Shown here: positions 26,391-34,976 of the stretch, piece by piece
Position numbering within the stretch: position 1 is the stretch's first letter
How the letters are laid out: every line of letters begins with the position of its first letter
Notes under the pieces: model-generated
Told to the model about the DNA's origin: nothing
The model's input: only the letters and a program-made list of their open reading frames with translations
Databases searched by the model: none
Translations under genes and position numbers: made by a program
Assembly (NCBI RefSeq): GCF_007860095.1
Contig: NZ_SJPT01000004.1
Span: forward strand, 159,260 to 223,259
Length of the DNA: 64,000 nt
Direction of reading: 5' to 3'
Source of the DNA: Novipirellula galeiformis
GTDB taxonomy: Bacteria > Planctomycetota > Planctomycetia > Pirellulales > Pirellulaceae

Positions 26391-27572
26391 ATGTTACCTA
26401 TGAAAACGTTTTCAAAATGGATTTGCGTCGCGATTGCCGCTGCGATGGTGTCGTCTTTGCCGACCACCGCTCCAGGTAAAACGGTGGCCGCAGGTGAATC
26501 GGTCTCGACAAACCAAGAGAAAAAAGCGAAATCCGCTAATTGGTCCCTTTCGCGTGGAAATCCCCAGTCGACGGGGGCGACCGACCAAGTGGTGCCCGAA
26601 AACTTAGTCGTGAAATGGGAATTCAAGGCCGACGAGGCCATCGAATCGGCCTTGGTCGTGGCCGACAAACTCGTTTTCGCTGCCGATGTGATGGGCAAAC
26701 TCTACGCGATCTCGCGTAGCGACGGCAAGGAAGTTTGGACGCACTTTTACGACACCGGCTTCACCGCCCCGCCAGCGATCGATAACGGACGTTTGCTCAT
26801 CGGCGACGTCGAAGGCAACCTCTACGCCCTGGACGCAGCGACCGGCAAACCGCTTTGGCAGGCGCAAACCGAAGGCCAGATCAGCGGATCGGCCGCGTTT
26901 TTCAAAGACAACGTGCTCATCACCAGCCAGGATGGAAAACTCTACTGCTTTGCCGGCAACGACGGTTCGCTGCGGTGGACCTACCAGACGGACGATCAAA
27001 TTCGTTGCAGCCCGACTGTGGCCGGAGAGCGAACCTTTTTAGGCGGATGTGACGGACAATTACATATCGTCGATCTCAACACCGGCAAAGCGATCGGCGA
27101 TACCTTGCCGCTCGGTGGCCCGACGGGCAGCACGCCTGCGGTCCTCGGTGAGCGTGCCTTTTTGCCGATCATGGACGGCGCCGTGCTGGCCTTGGATTGG
27201 AAAAACCACCAAGAACTTTGGCGTTACATCGACGAGGATCGCCCGCAGGAGTATCGCAACAGTGCCGCAGTGGCGGGCGACCAAGTCATCGTCAGCAGCC
27301 AGAACAAGCAGGTTGATTCGATTTCAGTTAAAACAGGCAAACGATTGTGGCGTTATACTCTCCGTCGACGGGCCGATGCCTCTCCCGTGATTTCGGCGGA
27401 GGATGTTTGGATCGCCGCCACCGACGGACGTTTGATCCGTTTGTCGCTCGCCGATGGCAGCGAACGATGGAGCTATGAAATTCGGGGATCGTTTATTGCC
27501 CCTCCCGCGATTGCCGGTGGCGAAGTCTTCGTCGCTGACGATAATGGGATCGTGCGGTGCTTCGGTAAATAG
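26391..27572 (+). CDS. Exported PQQ-like beta-propeller protein
   Basis: 393 residues; ATG at 26391, with an in-frame ATG at 26400 as alternative. Signal peptide ends near TTAPGKT. Blades repeat the pattern LYAxxxxxGKxxW: KLYAISRSDGKEVW, NLYALDAATGKPLW, KLYCFAGNDGSLRW, QLHIVDLNTGKAI and SISVKTGKRLW, consistent with an eight-bladed fold related to BamB. No PQQ or heme ligands are evident. A TATAAT at 26328 may be the -10 box, although no good -35 is seen. It diverges from aroDE; a double tandem-repeat array follows its stop. Confidence 0.85.
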   Translation: MLPMKTFSKWICVAIAAAMVSSLPTTAPGKTVAAGESVSTNQEKKAKSANWSLSRGNPQSTGATDQVVPENLVVKWEFKADEAIESALVVADKLVFAADVMGKLYAISRSDGKEVWTHFYDTGFTAPPAIDNGRLLIGDVEGNLYALDAATGKPLWQAQTEGQISGSAAFFKDNVLITSQDGKLYCFAGNDGSLRWTYQTDDQIRCSPTVAGERTFLGGCDGQLHIVDLNTGKAIGDTLPLGGPTGSTPAVLGERAFLPIMDGAVLALDWKNHQELWRYIDEDRPQEYRNSAAVAGDQVIVSSQNKQVDSISVKTGKRLWRYTLRRRADASPVISAEDVWIAATDGRLIRLSLADGSERWSYEIRGSFIAPPAIAGGEVFVADDNGIVRCFGK

Positions 27573-27593
27573 CCAACCTCCTCCACCTCGATT

Positions 27594-27689
27594 CATAACG
27601 ACGCATTCCATAACGGCGCATCCCCTCGTTCAACCGTCTCGTTCAACCGTCTCGTTCAACGGTGATGTTCAACCGCGATATTCAACCGT
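27594..27689. repeat. Two adjoining tandem arrays: 2x15 bp then 5x13 bp
   Basis: 27594-27623: CATAACGACGCATTC and CATAACGGCGCATCC. 27625-27689: CTCGTTCAACCGT twice, CTCGTTCAACGGT, GATGTTCAACCGC and GATATTCAACCGT, five 13-mers in exact phase. They begin 21 bases after the PQQ-protein stop and end 49 bases before the next start. Confidence 0.85.
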
Positions 27690-27738
27690 GACGCCCCCCC
27701 TCTGACTCCCTTCCCCTCCTAGCCCAAAGCCATTCTTT

Positions 27739-29058
27739 ATGTCATCGGCCGCAAGCGATAAGAAGAAAACCGAAGTCGGTAGCTACTTCATCTCGAACTA
27801 TCCACCGTATAGCCAGTGGAAGCGGGAACAATTACCGGCCGTGCAGGATGCGCTGCATCACGCCCCCAAAGAAGACACGCCGCTGGGGCTCTACTTACAC
27901 ATTCCGTTTTGTCGCAAGCGATGCAAGTTTTGTTACTTCAAGGTCTTCACCGACGTGAAAGCTGCCGAGGTCCAACGCTACGTGGATGCGCTGTGCAACG
28001 AAATTTCGATGGTCAGCAAACTGCCAGTGATGGGCGATCGGCCCTTTCGGTTTGTTTACTTCGGCGGTGGCACCCCCAGTTTTCTGTCGCCCAAACAACT
28101 CACCAAGCTCGCCGACCGACTTCGTCAACACATCACGTGGGACGGCGCTGAAGAGGTCACATTCGAGTGTGAACCGGGGACGCTGAGCGAAACAAAAGTC
28201 AAAACGCTTCGCGAAGAACTTGGCGTGACCCGTCTTAGTCTGGGGATCGAAAACTTCTCGGACAAAATCCTTGAAGACAACGGACGCGCCCACCTCAGCA
28301 AACAAGTGTTTAATGCTTGGGAATGGATCTCTGCGGCCCAATTCCCCAACGTCAACATTGACTTGATCTCGGGGATGGTGGGTGAGACCTGGGACAATTG
28401 GAAAGAGAACGTGCGTCGGACCCTCGAACTGTCTCCTGAGAGTGTCACCATCTACCAGATGGAATTGCCGTTCAATACGGTCTACAGCAAAGACATTCTG
28501 GGGAACAAAGTCGAAAGCCCGGTTGCGGATTGGGAGACCAAACGCGGCTGGGTGGATTACGCCTTTAGCGAATTCATTTCGGCGGGCTACAGCGTCAGTA
28601 GCGCTTATACCGTTGTCAAAGACCCCAGCAAAGTGAACTTCTCGTACCGCGACAATCTTTGGCAGGGTGCCGACTTGCTGGCGACCGGAATCGCCAGCTT
28701 TGGTCACGCCAGTGGAGTGCACTACCAAAACCTTCCCGAACTCGAACAATACCTCAGCACGGTGGAATCAGGCGAACTGCCTCTGGGGCGTGGCTTTGTG
28801 CCCACGGATCACCAACGTTTGGTTCGTGAAATGATCCTGTTGCTAAAACGTGGGCATTTGGAAGCGGGATATTTCCGTGACAAGTTTGGGGTCGAGATTG
28901 TCGAACACTGGCAACCGCAATGGAACACCTATATTGACGACGGCTTGGTGACCATCGATGGCGACACCATTCGCCTGACACGCGATGGGTTGTTGCGTGC
29001 GGACGCATTGTTGCCGGCATTTTTTGAGCCTGAGCACCAAGGGGTCCGCTACACGTGA
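27739..29058 (+). CDS. Radical-SAM enzyme of the HemN/HemW family
   Basis: 439 residues. The radical-SAM cluster motif C-x3-C-x2-C is HIPFCRKRCKFCYF (Cys 58, 62, 65), and FVYFGGGTPSFLS is the SAM-binding glycine motif. VTRLSLGIENFSDKILED and IDLISGMVGETWDNW are as in HemN-type enzymes. The family includes oxygen-independent coproporphyrinogen oxidases, the heme chaperone HemW and methyltransferase-like relatives. The second-Cys-following residue is Tyr rather than the usual CxxCxFC pattern of HemN, so the exact reaction is open. It shares the sequence GTGA with the start of the lipoyl-type gene behind it, so the two are translationally coupled. Confidence 0.88.
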   Translation: MSSAASDKKKTEVGSYFISNYPPYSQWKREQLPAVQDALHHAPKEDTPLGLYLHIPFCRKRCKFCYFKVFTDVKAAEVQRYVDALCNEISMVSKLPVMGDRPFRFVYFGGGTPSFLSPKQLTKLADRLRQHITWDGAEEVTFECEPGTLSETKVKTLREELGVTRLSLGIENFSDKILEDNGRAHLSKQVFNAWEWISAAQFPNVNIDLISGMVGETWDNWKENVRRTLELSPESVTIYQMELPFNTVYSKDILGNKVESPVADWETKRGWVDYAFSEFISAGYSVSSAYTVVKDPSKVNFSYRDNLWQGADLLATGIASFGHASGVHYQNLPELEQYLSTVESGELPLGRGFVPTDHQRLVREMILLLKRGHLEAGYFRDKFGVEIVEHWQPQWNTYIDDGLVTIDGDTIRLTRDGLLRADALLPAFFEPEHQGVRYT

Positions 29059-29519
29059 GCCACCATTCGTTCTCGTTCGCGATGGGCGAATTCACCGCCG
29101 AATTTCCTGGCGACCGCATGTACGTCAGCAATCACATGTGGGCACTGCAAACCAAGGGCGATCTCTGGCGTTTCGGCTTGACCGGATATGCCGTACGACT
29201 GCTGCAAGACGTCTACTTTTTAGAGTGGACGGTCGAACCGCCGTCGGCAATGAAATCACGTCAATTGCTAGGGGCAATCGAAAGCAAGAAAGCGGAAAGC
29301 GATCTGTATGCGCCGATTGCCGGTGTCTTGGTGGCGATCAATGACGCAGCGTTGGCGGACCCTTCGGTCGTCAATGCCGACACCTATGGCGAGGGTTGGT
29401 TGTTCGAAATGGAAAGCCGCGAGGTCGCGGCGCTGCTAAGCCCCGAAGGCTATCAAGCTCACTTAATCGACGCCTGGGAAGTCGCTCAACGCACAATTAA
29501 AGGCCAAGCGAACACCTAA
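29055..29519 (+). CDS. Glycine-cleavage-H-like lipoyl carrier protein
   Basis: 154 residues from the GTG at 29055, overlapping the radical-SAM stop by four bases. The hybrid-motif of lipoylated H proteins is GAIESKKAESDLYAPIAG, with Lys 79 in the position modified by lipoate; VVNADTYGEGWLFEME also matches the H-protein end. The N-terminal part (MYVSNHMWALQTKGDLWRFG) follows the H fold but with the usual glycine-cleavage residues changed. No gcvT or gcvP is nearby. It may be an H-protein paralogue that carries a lipoyl group for another enzyme, perhaps its radical-SAM neighbour. Confidence 0.8.
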   Translation: MSHHSFSFAMGEFTAEFPGDRMYVSNHMWALQTKGDLWRFGLTGYAVRLLQDVYFLEWTVEPPSAMKSRQLLGAIESKKAESDLYAPIAGVLVAINDAALADPSVVNADTYGEGWLFEMESREVAALLSPEGYQAHLIDAWEVAQRTIKGQANT

Positions 29520-29677
29520 CCCCCCATTGATTTGCCTGCCCGCAGGTGCGCTCCAACTTTCCATTTCGCCTCGGCACTGATTTGCATTTCTGTTAAAACG
29601 AGCGCACCGCGGAAACCCCCTGCGGAAAAACCAAAGCGGGCCACGGGGCCCTTCATCTCACGTTGAGCCTGGATTTG

Positions 29678-32600
29678 ATGAAGAACGGAATCTCCAACAA
29701 ACAGTCCCTCCAAGCCTCTCGTTCTAAACCGTTTCAGCCCGAACTACTTCCCGAGCTACTTCCCCAGGATTCCAACAAGCCGGCATTTTTAGAGCCCCCC
29801 AAACAGGATCCCTACCAGGGACGGCGGCGGCACCGGGAATGGTTCGACCGGTTGATCGAGGTCAACGAAAGCTTTCCGGATGCCATCACCGCGACTTCCC
29901 CCAAAGCGGCTTTGCAATTTGTGGTCGACCAGATTTTTTCGGCCGGCGAGTTTCTCGGCTTCGTTTACGAAAAAGACCAAACCTTTGCTACGTTTGTGCG
30001 GGTCGATGGCACCCACCCGAAAGCCGGCTGCACCTGTGATGTTTCGTCAGGCCGGTTTCCCTGCGTCCACCTGTTCGATTTCACGAACTACTTGCTAGAC
30101 GAGTTAGAGCAACCCAATACGTGGCTCACCCATACCGTGACCAAGGGAGCGTTTGATCCTGGACGGGCAAACTACGAGCGATTTCAAGTCGATCGAAAAC
30201 AACAAACGCTTCGCCAGTTAGACAAATTGCTAAATCGTGAATCCGAGTGGAGCCACGAGAAGGAAGCGTTTAGCGACGCCGCTTTGCCTCCCCTCGCTGT
30301 GGAACATACCCAGCGTCTCGTCTGGGACTTCAAGTTCAGCGACGGCGAGCTTGAAGTTCATCCGCTGCTGCAGCAGCAAAAAAAACGGCATGACGGCTAC
30401 ACCAAGGGCAGGAGAGTATCGCTCGACCGACTCGCCCACCAAGTCGAATTGCCGCTCTCCGATGCCGACCGTCGTGTTGCTGGCTGTATCAAACATGCGC
30501 ACAACCCCCACTACGGCATCTTCACTCCGTTCCTTTCTCCGCTGGACGCGTTGTCGAACCTCGTCAATCATCCGCATGTTCAATTTGAGGGTACGGCTTG
30601 CAAGATCGTTCGAAGCCCCCTGCAATTGACGCTGCTGCGCAGCGGCGAGCTTGATCAATGGAGCTTCGTTTCAACCGATGAACAAGGCCAGCCCGAGGAC
30701 GGCACGTTGATCAACACCTCCACTGCATTCTTGCGCATTGACCAAGCCAATCACGTTCTTTATTTAAGCGAAATGAGCACGGAGAACGTCTCGCTGATCA
30801 AGGAGCTGCGAGCGCTCGGAGAAATGGAATCGAATCAGATTGAAAGCATCACCGAAAAGGTGCGTCCGCTGCAGAACCGAATTTCGCTTCGATTGCCCGA
30901 AGCGTACGCCGGCCCGGTCGTCAGCGAAGAGGCTCGCTTAGCCCTGTTGCTGCGATCGCGAAGAGACGGCGCGTTGGATTATGGAATTCGTTTCCGTGAC
31001 GCTGCGGGGCATCTACGGCGCCCCGGCGCCGAACCGATGGTCGTTTCAGTCGAGCGTGATGGCAAGACGATTCAAATTCAACGTCATTCAACGGACGAGT
31101 TCCGCCGAGCTCACGATCTCGTCGATTCGCTTGCCTTGCCGATCGACAATCACACGTGGCTCGGAACGATCTCCGAGTTCCACACCGGGTTGCACGTGAT
31201 CGAACAACTCCAAGCGTGCGAATTGGATATCGAGATTCTGTGGGACAAAACGAGCGAGAAACCGATCACGGTCCTGGGAAGCCTGAACAACGCAAATGTC
31301 CGCGTCGACATCACCAGCAAGCGGAATTGGTTTGGCATTACCGGCGAATGCGATTTTGGCAATACAAAAATGCCACTTAAAGAATTGCTTGACGATCTGA
31401 GCCGCTCTTCGGATGACGCAATCCAAGGCGATTTTGTCCGCATCGGTGATGGCGGCTGGGCGCGCATCTCCGCTTCGCTGCGTCAACGTCTACGGAGCCT
31501 GCAGGAGGCCACTCATACCGATCGCCAAACGCTGAAACTCGATGCAACCGCGGCGCCGGCCATTCGCGAACTGCTCGAAGCAGATATCCAGGTCAACGCA
31601 ACCAAGGCGTGGCAGCAATGCCTCACTCGGCTTGACCGCGCCGAAACGTTGAATCCCACGGTCCCCAAGAATCTCGACGCCACCCTTCGAGATTACCAAA
31701 TCGACGGTTACAAATGGATGAGTCGTCTCGCCGAGTGGGGTGTGGGAGGGATTTTGGCCGATGACATGGGATTGGGAAAAACCTTGCAAACGCTGGCGGT
31801 ATTGTTGGATCGCTCGGCTGCTGGGCCCGCGTTGGTGATCGCGCCCACCTCGGTCGGATTCAATTGGGCTCGCGAAGCCGAGCGATTTGCGCCCGATTTG
31901 AACGTCCATCTTTACCGCGAAACCGAGCGCCAAGAATTTCTGCCATCGGTGGGACCAGGCAGCCTCGTCGTGTGCAGCTATGGATTGACGCTTCGCGATG
32001 CCGACGCGTTGGCACAGGTGCAATGGGGCACCCTCGTGCTCGACGAAGCCCAGGCCATCAAAAATAGCCGTAGCAAAACGTCCAAAGCGATTGCCGCTTT
32101 GAAATCAGATTGGATTGTCGCGTTGACCGGGACCCCGGTCGAAAATCATCTCGGCGAACTTTGGAGTCTGTTCCATGTCGTTTCGCCAGGCGTGTTTGGC
32201 GGTTGGGATCATTTTCGTACACGCTTTGCCCTGCCGATTGAAAAGCATGGCGACGAAGAGAGCCGAATGGCATTGGCGAATCGCTTGAAACCATTTGTGC
32301 TTCGCCGCACCAAAGCGGAAGTGTTGACCGAATTACCGCCGAGAACGGAGATGAATTTGTACGTCGACTTGAGCCCTGCCGAGCGAGCCGAGTACGAGAA
32401 AGTGCGACTCGAGGCGTTGGGCGAAATTGATCAACTCGAATCGCTGCCGGATAACAACGACCCACGCTTCAAAATCCTCGCGATGCTCACCCGGCTTCGT
32501 CAAATTTCTTGCCACGTCGGCTTGGTGAACGAGAAATGGAGCAAGTCGTCGGCGAAACTCGACCAACTTTGCGAAACCCTCGAAAGTTTACGCGAAGAAG

Positions 32601-33058
32601 GGCATCGGGCACTCGTGTTCAGCCAATTCACGGCCCACTTGGCACTGATTCGAGCGGCACTCGATGCCCGCGGAATCTCGTACGAGTACCTGGATGGATC
32701 AACGCCGGCGAAAACGCGTCAACAAGCGGTGGATCGTTTTCAAGAGGGCACGGCGGATGCATTTTTGATTTCGCTAAAAGCGGGCGGAACGGGATTGAAT
32801 CTGACCGCTGCGGATTACGTCATCCACATGGATCCGTGGTGGAATCCGGCCGTCGAAGATCAAGCTACCGACCGTGCCCATCGCTATGGCCAGGACAAGC
32901 CGGTGATGGTTTATCGCATTGTTGCCAAGGGAACGATCGAAGAAGAAATCTTGGCACTGCACGAATCCAAACGAGACCTTGTCGCCGGCGTGATGCAGGG
33001 CACCGAAGCGGCCGCCAAACTCTCGAACGACGACTTGATCCGCATGCTTCGCCAATAA
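29678..33058 (+). CDS. SWIM-zinc-finger SNF2-family helicase/ATPase
   Basis: 1126 residues from the ATG at 29678; a TTG at 29663 is possible. Near residues 117-130 lies a SWIM-type zinc motif CxCx7CxH (CTCDVSSGRFPCVH). A long middle region has no recognised domain but resembles the pre-SNF2 region of bacterial family members. The ATPase starts near 680: ADDMGLGKTLQTL (Walker A), LVLDEAQAIKNSRSK (motif II) and ALTGTPVENHLGELW (motif III). Helicase C follows with FSQFTAHLALIRAAL, LKAGGTGLNLTAADYV and TDRAHRYGQDKPV. It translocates on duplex DNA; the target is unknown. Both lobes are complete. Confidence 0.93.
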   Translation: MKNGISNKQSLQASRSKPFQPELLPELLPQDSNKPAFLEPPKQDPYQGRRRHREWFDRLIEVNESFPDAITATSPKAALQFVVDQIFSAGEFLGFVYEKDQTFATFVRVDGTHPKAGCTCDVSSGRFPCVHLFDFTNYLLDELEQPNTWLTHTVTKGAFDPGRANYERFQVDRKQQTLRQLDKLLNRESEWSHEKEAFSDAALPPLAVEHTQRLVWDFKFSDGELEVHPLLQQQKKRHDGYTKGRRVSLDRLAHQVELPLSDADRRVAGCIKHAHNPHYGIFTPFLSPLDALSNLVNHPHVQFEGTACKIVRSPLQLTLLRSGELDQWSFVSTDEQGQPEDGTLINTSTAFLRIDQANHVLYLSEMSTENVSLIKELRALGEMESNQIESITEKVRPLQNRISLRLPEAYAGPVVSEEARLALLLRSRRDGALDYGIRFRDAAGHLRRPGAEPMVVSVERDGKTIQIQRHSTDEFRRAHDLVDSLALPIDNHTWLGTISEFHTGLHVIEQLQACELDIEILWDKTSEKPITVLGSLNNANVRVDITSKRNWFGITGECDFGNTKMPLKELLDDLSRSSDDAIQGDFVRIGDGGWARISASLRQRLRSLQEATHTDRQTLKLDATAAPAIRELLEADIQVNATKAWQQCLTRLDRAETLNPTVPKNLDATLRDYQIDGYKWMSRLAEWGVGGILADDMGLGKTLQTLAVLLDRSAAGPALVIAPTSVGFNWAREAERFAPDLNVHLYRETERQEFLPSVGPGSLVVCSYGLTLRDADALAQVQWGTLVLDEAQAIKNSRSKTSKAIAALKSDWIVALTGTPVENHLGELWSLFHVVSPGVFGGWDHFRTRFALPIEKHGDEESRMALANRLKPFVLRRTKAEVLTELPPRTEMNLYVDLSPAERAEYEKVRLEALGEIDQLESLPDNNDPRFKILAMLTRLRQISCHVGLVNEKWSKSSAKLDQLCETLESLREEGHRALVFSQFTAHLALIRAALDARGISYEYLDGSTPAKTRQQAVDRFQEGTADAFLISLKAGGTGLNLTAADYVIHMDPWWNPAVEDQATDRAHRYGQDKPVMVYRIVAKGTIEEEILALHESKRDLVAGVMQGTEAAAKLSNDDLIRMLRQ

Positions 33059-33668
33059 CGCAAGTGGAGTGCACCGTAGCGCGAGCACGCCGGCTGGACT
33101 CGATGCGTCCCAGGACCCGATAGGACTTTGGAGCAAGACTCCAATCGTCGGTGACTGTCGTAAATGCAAGCCGGTTTGCTAGTGCGTTTTGCGAGGATTT
33201 CGCACGAAGCTTGGCGTGATCGGCAGCGTTCCACGCTCGCGGGTGCGCGAGTGCAGTTTTGGAGGTTCGGACGACGGATCGTCGATGCGGTTTTCACGAC
33301 CTCGATTGTATCTGATGACGCGGCGACGAATGCAAACACGATGCCCAAAAATCACTTTCTTTAGCTACTCCTCCACGCACCGTCACGCCGCAGCAGGCGC
33401 AGGAACAAGTAGCAAGTCTTCGGCGAGTGCATTCTCCCCCTGTCTGGCGGCAACTCGCTGAAGATTGCGATGGCATCCTGCCCACCAAAAATAAAGGCCG
33501 CTTCACTCTGATGCATCCCGCTGCCCCCTCACTGAATCCAAGATCCCGCGTCTGGTCCCGGCGAAGCCTTCCCCTACCATCGGGATTGCCCCCACAAGAT
33601 ACTCTGTCCCCGGTGGCTAACCAACGAATAACGGTAGCCAAATGGCTTCTGTTTTCATGTCGCTTCGC
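33059..33668. other. Spacer between SNF2 gene and decayed transposase
   Basis: About 610 bases at the ends of converging genes. Open frames of 60-150 codons exist on both strands but show no family resemblance and no good start site. I see no RNA gene here. Confidence 0.4.
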
Positions 33669-34645
33669 TCAAGTGCATCGTGTGCGCAACTCGCTTTCGG
33701 TACCGGACACCTTTTCCTCACGCGGACACCTTTTCCTCACGCTGACCAAATTAGAAACGCTGTCGGTGCCGGCCAGCCCAAACCATGGCCCCAACTCCCG
33801 CAGCGTTGCCCCCGACCAACGCCGGCATAGCCAGGCGGCCATGTCACGTCCCGCCGCTGCGCTGCGGAACTTGGCGTACTCAGTCGACACAACTCGGTGA
33901 GCCTTCGCGGTTGCAGCAATGATTTCTTCGACGCTAACACCTTTTATTCGGCAGATCGTACTGCGGTGGCGATGGGCGTTACCCCCTTCAGCCAGTTGAA
34001 CCATCCGGCGGAGAAAGTCTTCGCTGCCAAAAACCCACTCGCGCAGCTCCGACTTGAATGGCTCGTCCGGCACGTTCCGTCCTTCCTTGACGTATTTTCG
34101 ATAGGCGGTATCCGGATTTTTCCACCGACCGACGCGTTCCAGTAGGCATGCAGCAGATCATACTGAATCCAGTCGACTCGCTTCCCCTCTTACGCGCATC
34201 GCCGGCAAAGCTGCTGTACGGCCAGCTTTCCGGATCCGCTGCCAAGGGGCGACCGCCGTTACAGGGATTCAGATGAATGTAACGTCTCAGAGTCCAATAG
34301 TAACCGGCGTCTTCGCGCAAGAATCGCTTTGTATCGACCCTGGTAGAGATGTCCGGTGCGCTGGTTGCGTTTGGCATACCAATGGGCGTAGCCCGATAGC
34401 CAATGCTGCATTCCGCTGGCGAGATTCGGCTCGGGTGTCTGGATCAACGCATGGATCTGATTTGGCATCAGGCAGTAGGTCAGGACGATCCAACCACTGC
34501 GCTGGACTTCGTCTTGGAGTCCCTGTGTAAACCGCTCGTAGTGCCTTGGGTCATGGAACCGTTTGCGTCGTCCATCGCCTCGTGACACTCGTGTGAGGAT
34601 GTGGTAATTGGCACCTGGAAACTGGATGCGTGGTGGTCGCGGCAT
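33669..34645 (-). pseudogene. Decayed REP-associated (Y1) transposase with DnaA-like C-terminus
   Basis: The ATG at 34645 opens MPRPPRIQFPGANYHILTRV, the usual start of this IS200-like group, followed by VLTYCLMPNQIHALIQT (here H-x-H has become Q-I-H) and YAKRNQRTGHLYQGRYKAIL. The homology then continues in another frame as REDAGYYWTLRRYIHLNP, in a third as WIQYDLLHAYWNAS, and in a fourth as PDEPFKSELREWVFG through a DnaA-C-like end ATLRELGPWFGLAGTDSVS. Frame changes fall near 34318, 34187 and 34118. With three frameshifts and a damaged HUH motif it cannot encode an active enzyme. A 19-bp duplication is at its 3' end. Confidence 0.85.
33704..33741. repeat. Two perfect 19-bp tandem copies
   Basis: CGGACACCTTTTCCTCACG twice in a row, at the 3' end of the decayed transposase and next to GGTACC at 33699-33704. 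The GACACCTTTT core may be part of the REP element once served by that transposase. Confidence 0.8.
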
Positions 34646-34976
34646 CGAATCGCCCCCTAACAACAAGTGGACCCCCACAAACAGCCAATCCCACCTTTTC
34701 ACAACACCGCACACAAGGCCTGACCCCGGCGAACGCCTTCCTGTAGGCGATCTGCGGCGTGCGAACCGTCTCGAATGGCCCATCCCCGTGTCCGAGTGCT
34801 CTCATGATCGGCGACGGGGCCTCTAGCAGCGCCATGAGAGCCATGACTTGTGGTGCAAGAACCATGACTCAAAAATTCCCCCACCACGCTAAGCTGGCTT
34901 TTTTGCCGCCCCATCAAAACGACAGCTTGCCTCACATGTTTACAACGCGTCTGCGTCGTTGATTTGAACGACGCGA
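34646..34976. other. Spacer upstream of the decayed transposase
   Basis: 331 bases behind the symporter gene. The overlapping open frames are not family-like. Nothing else is seen. Confidence 0.35.

Noticed and set aside
27895-28749. 284-codon minus-strand frame
   Set aside because: Opposite the radical-SAM gene with its intact cysteine motif; no start site or family pattern.
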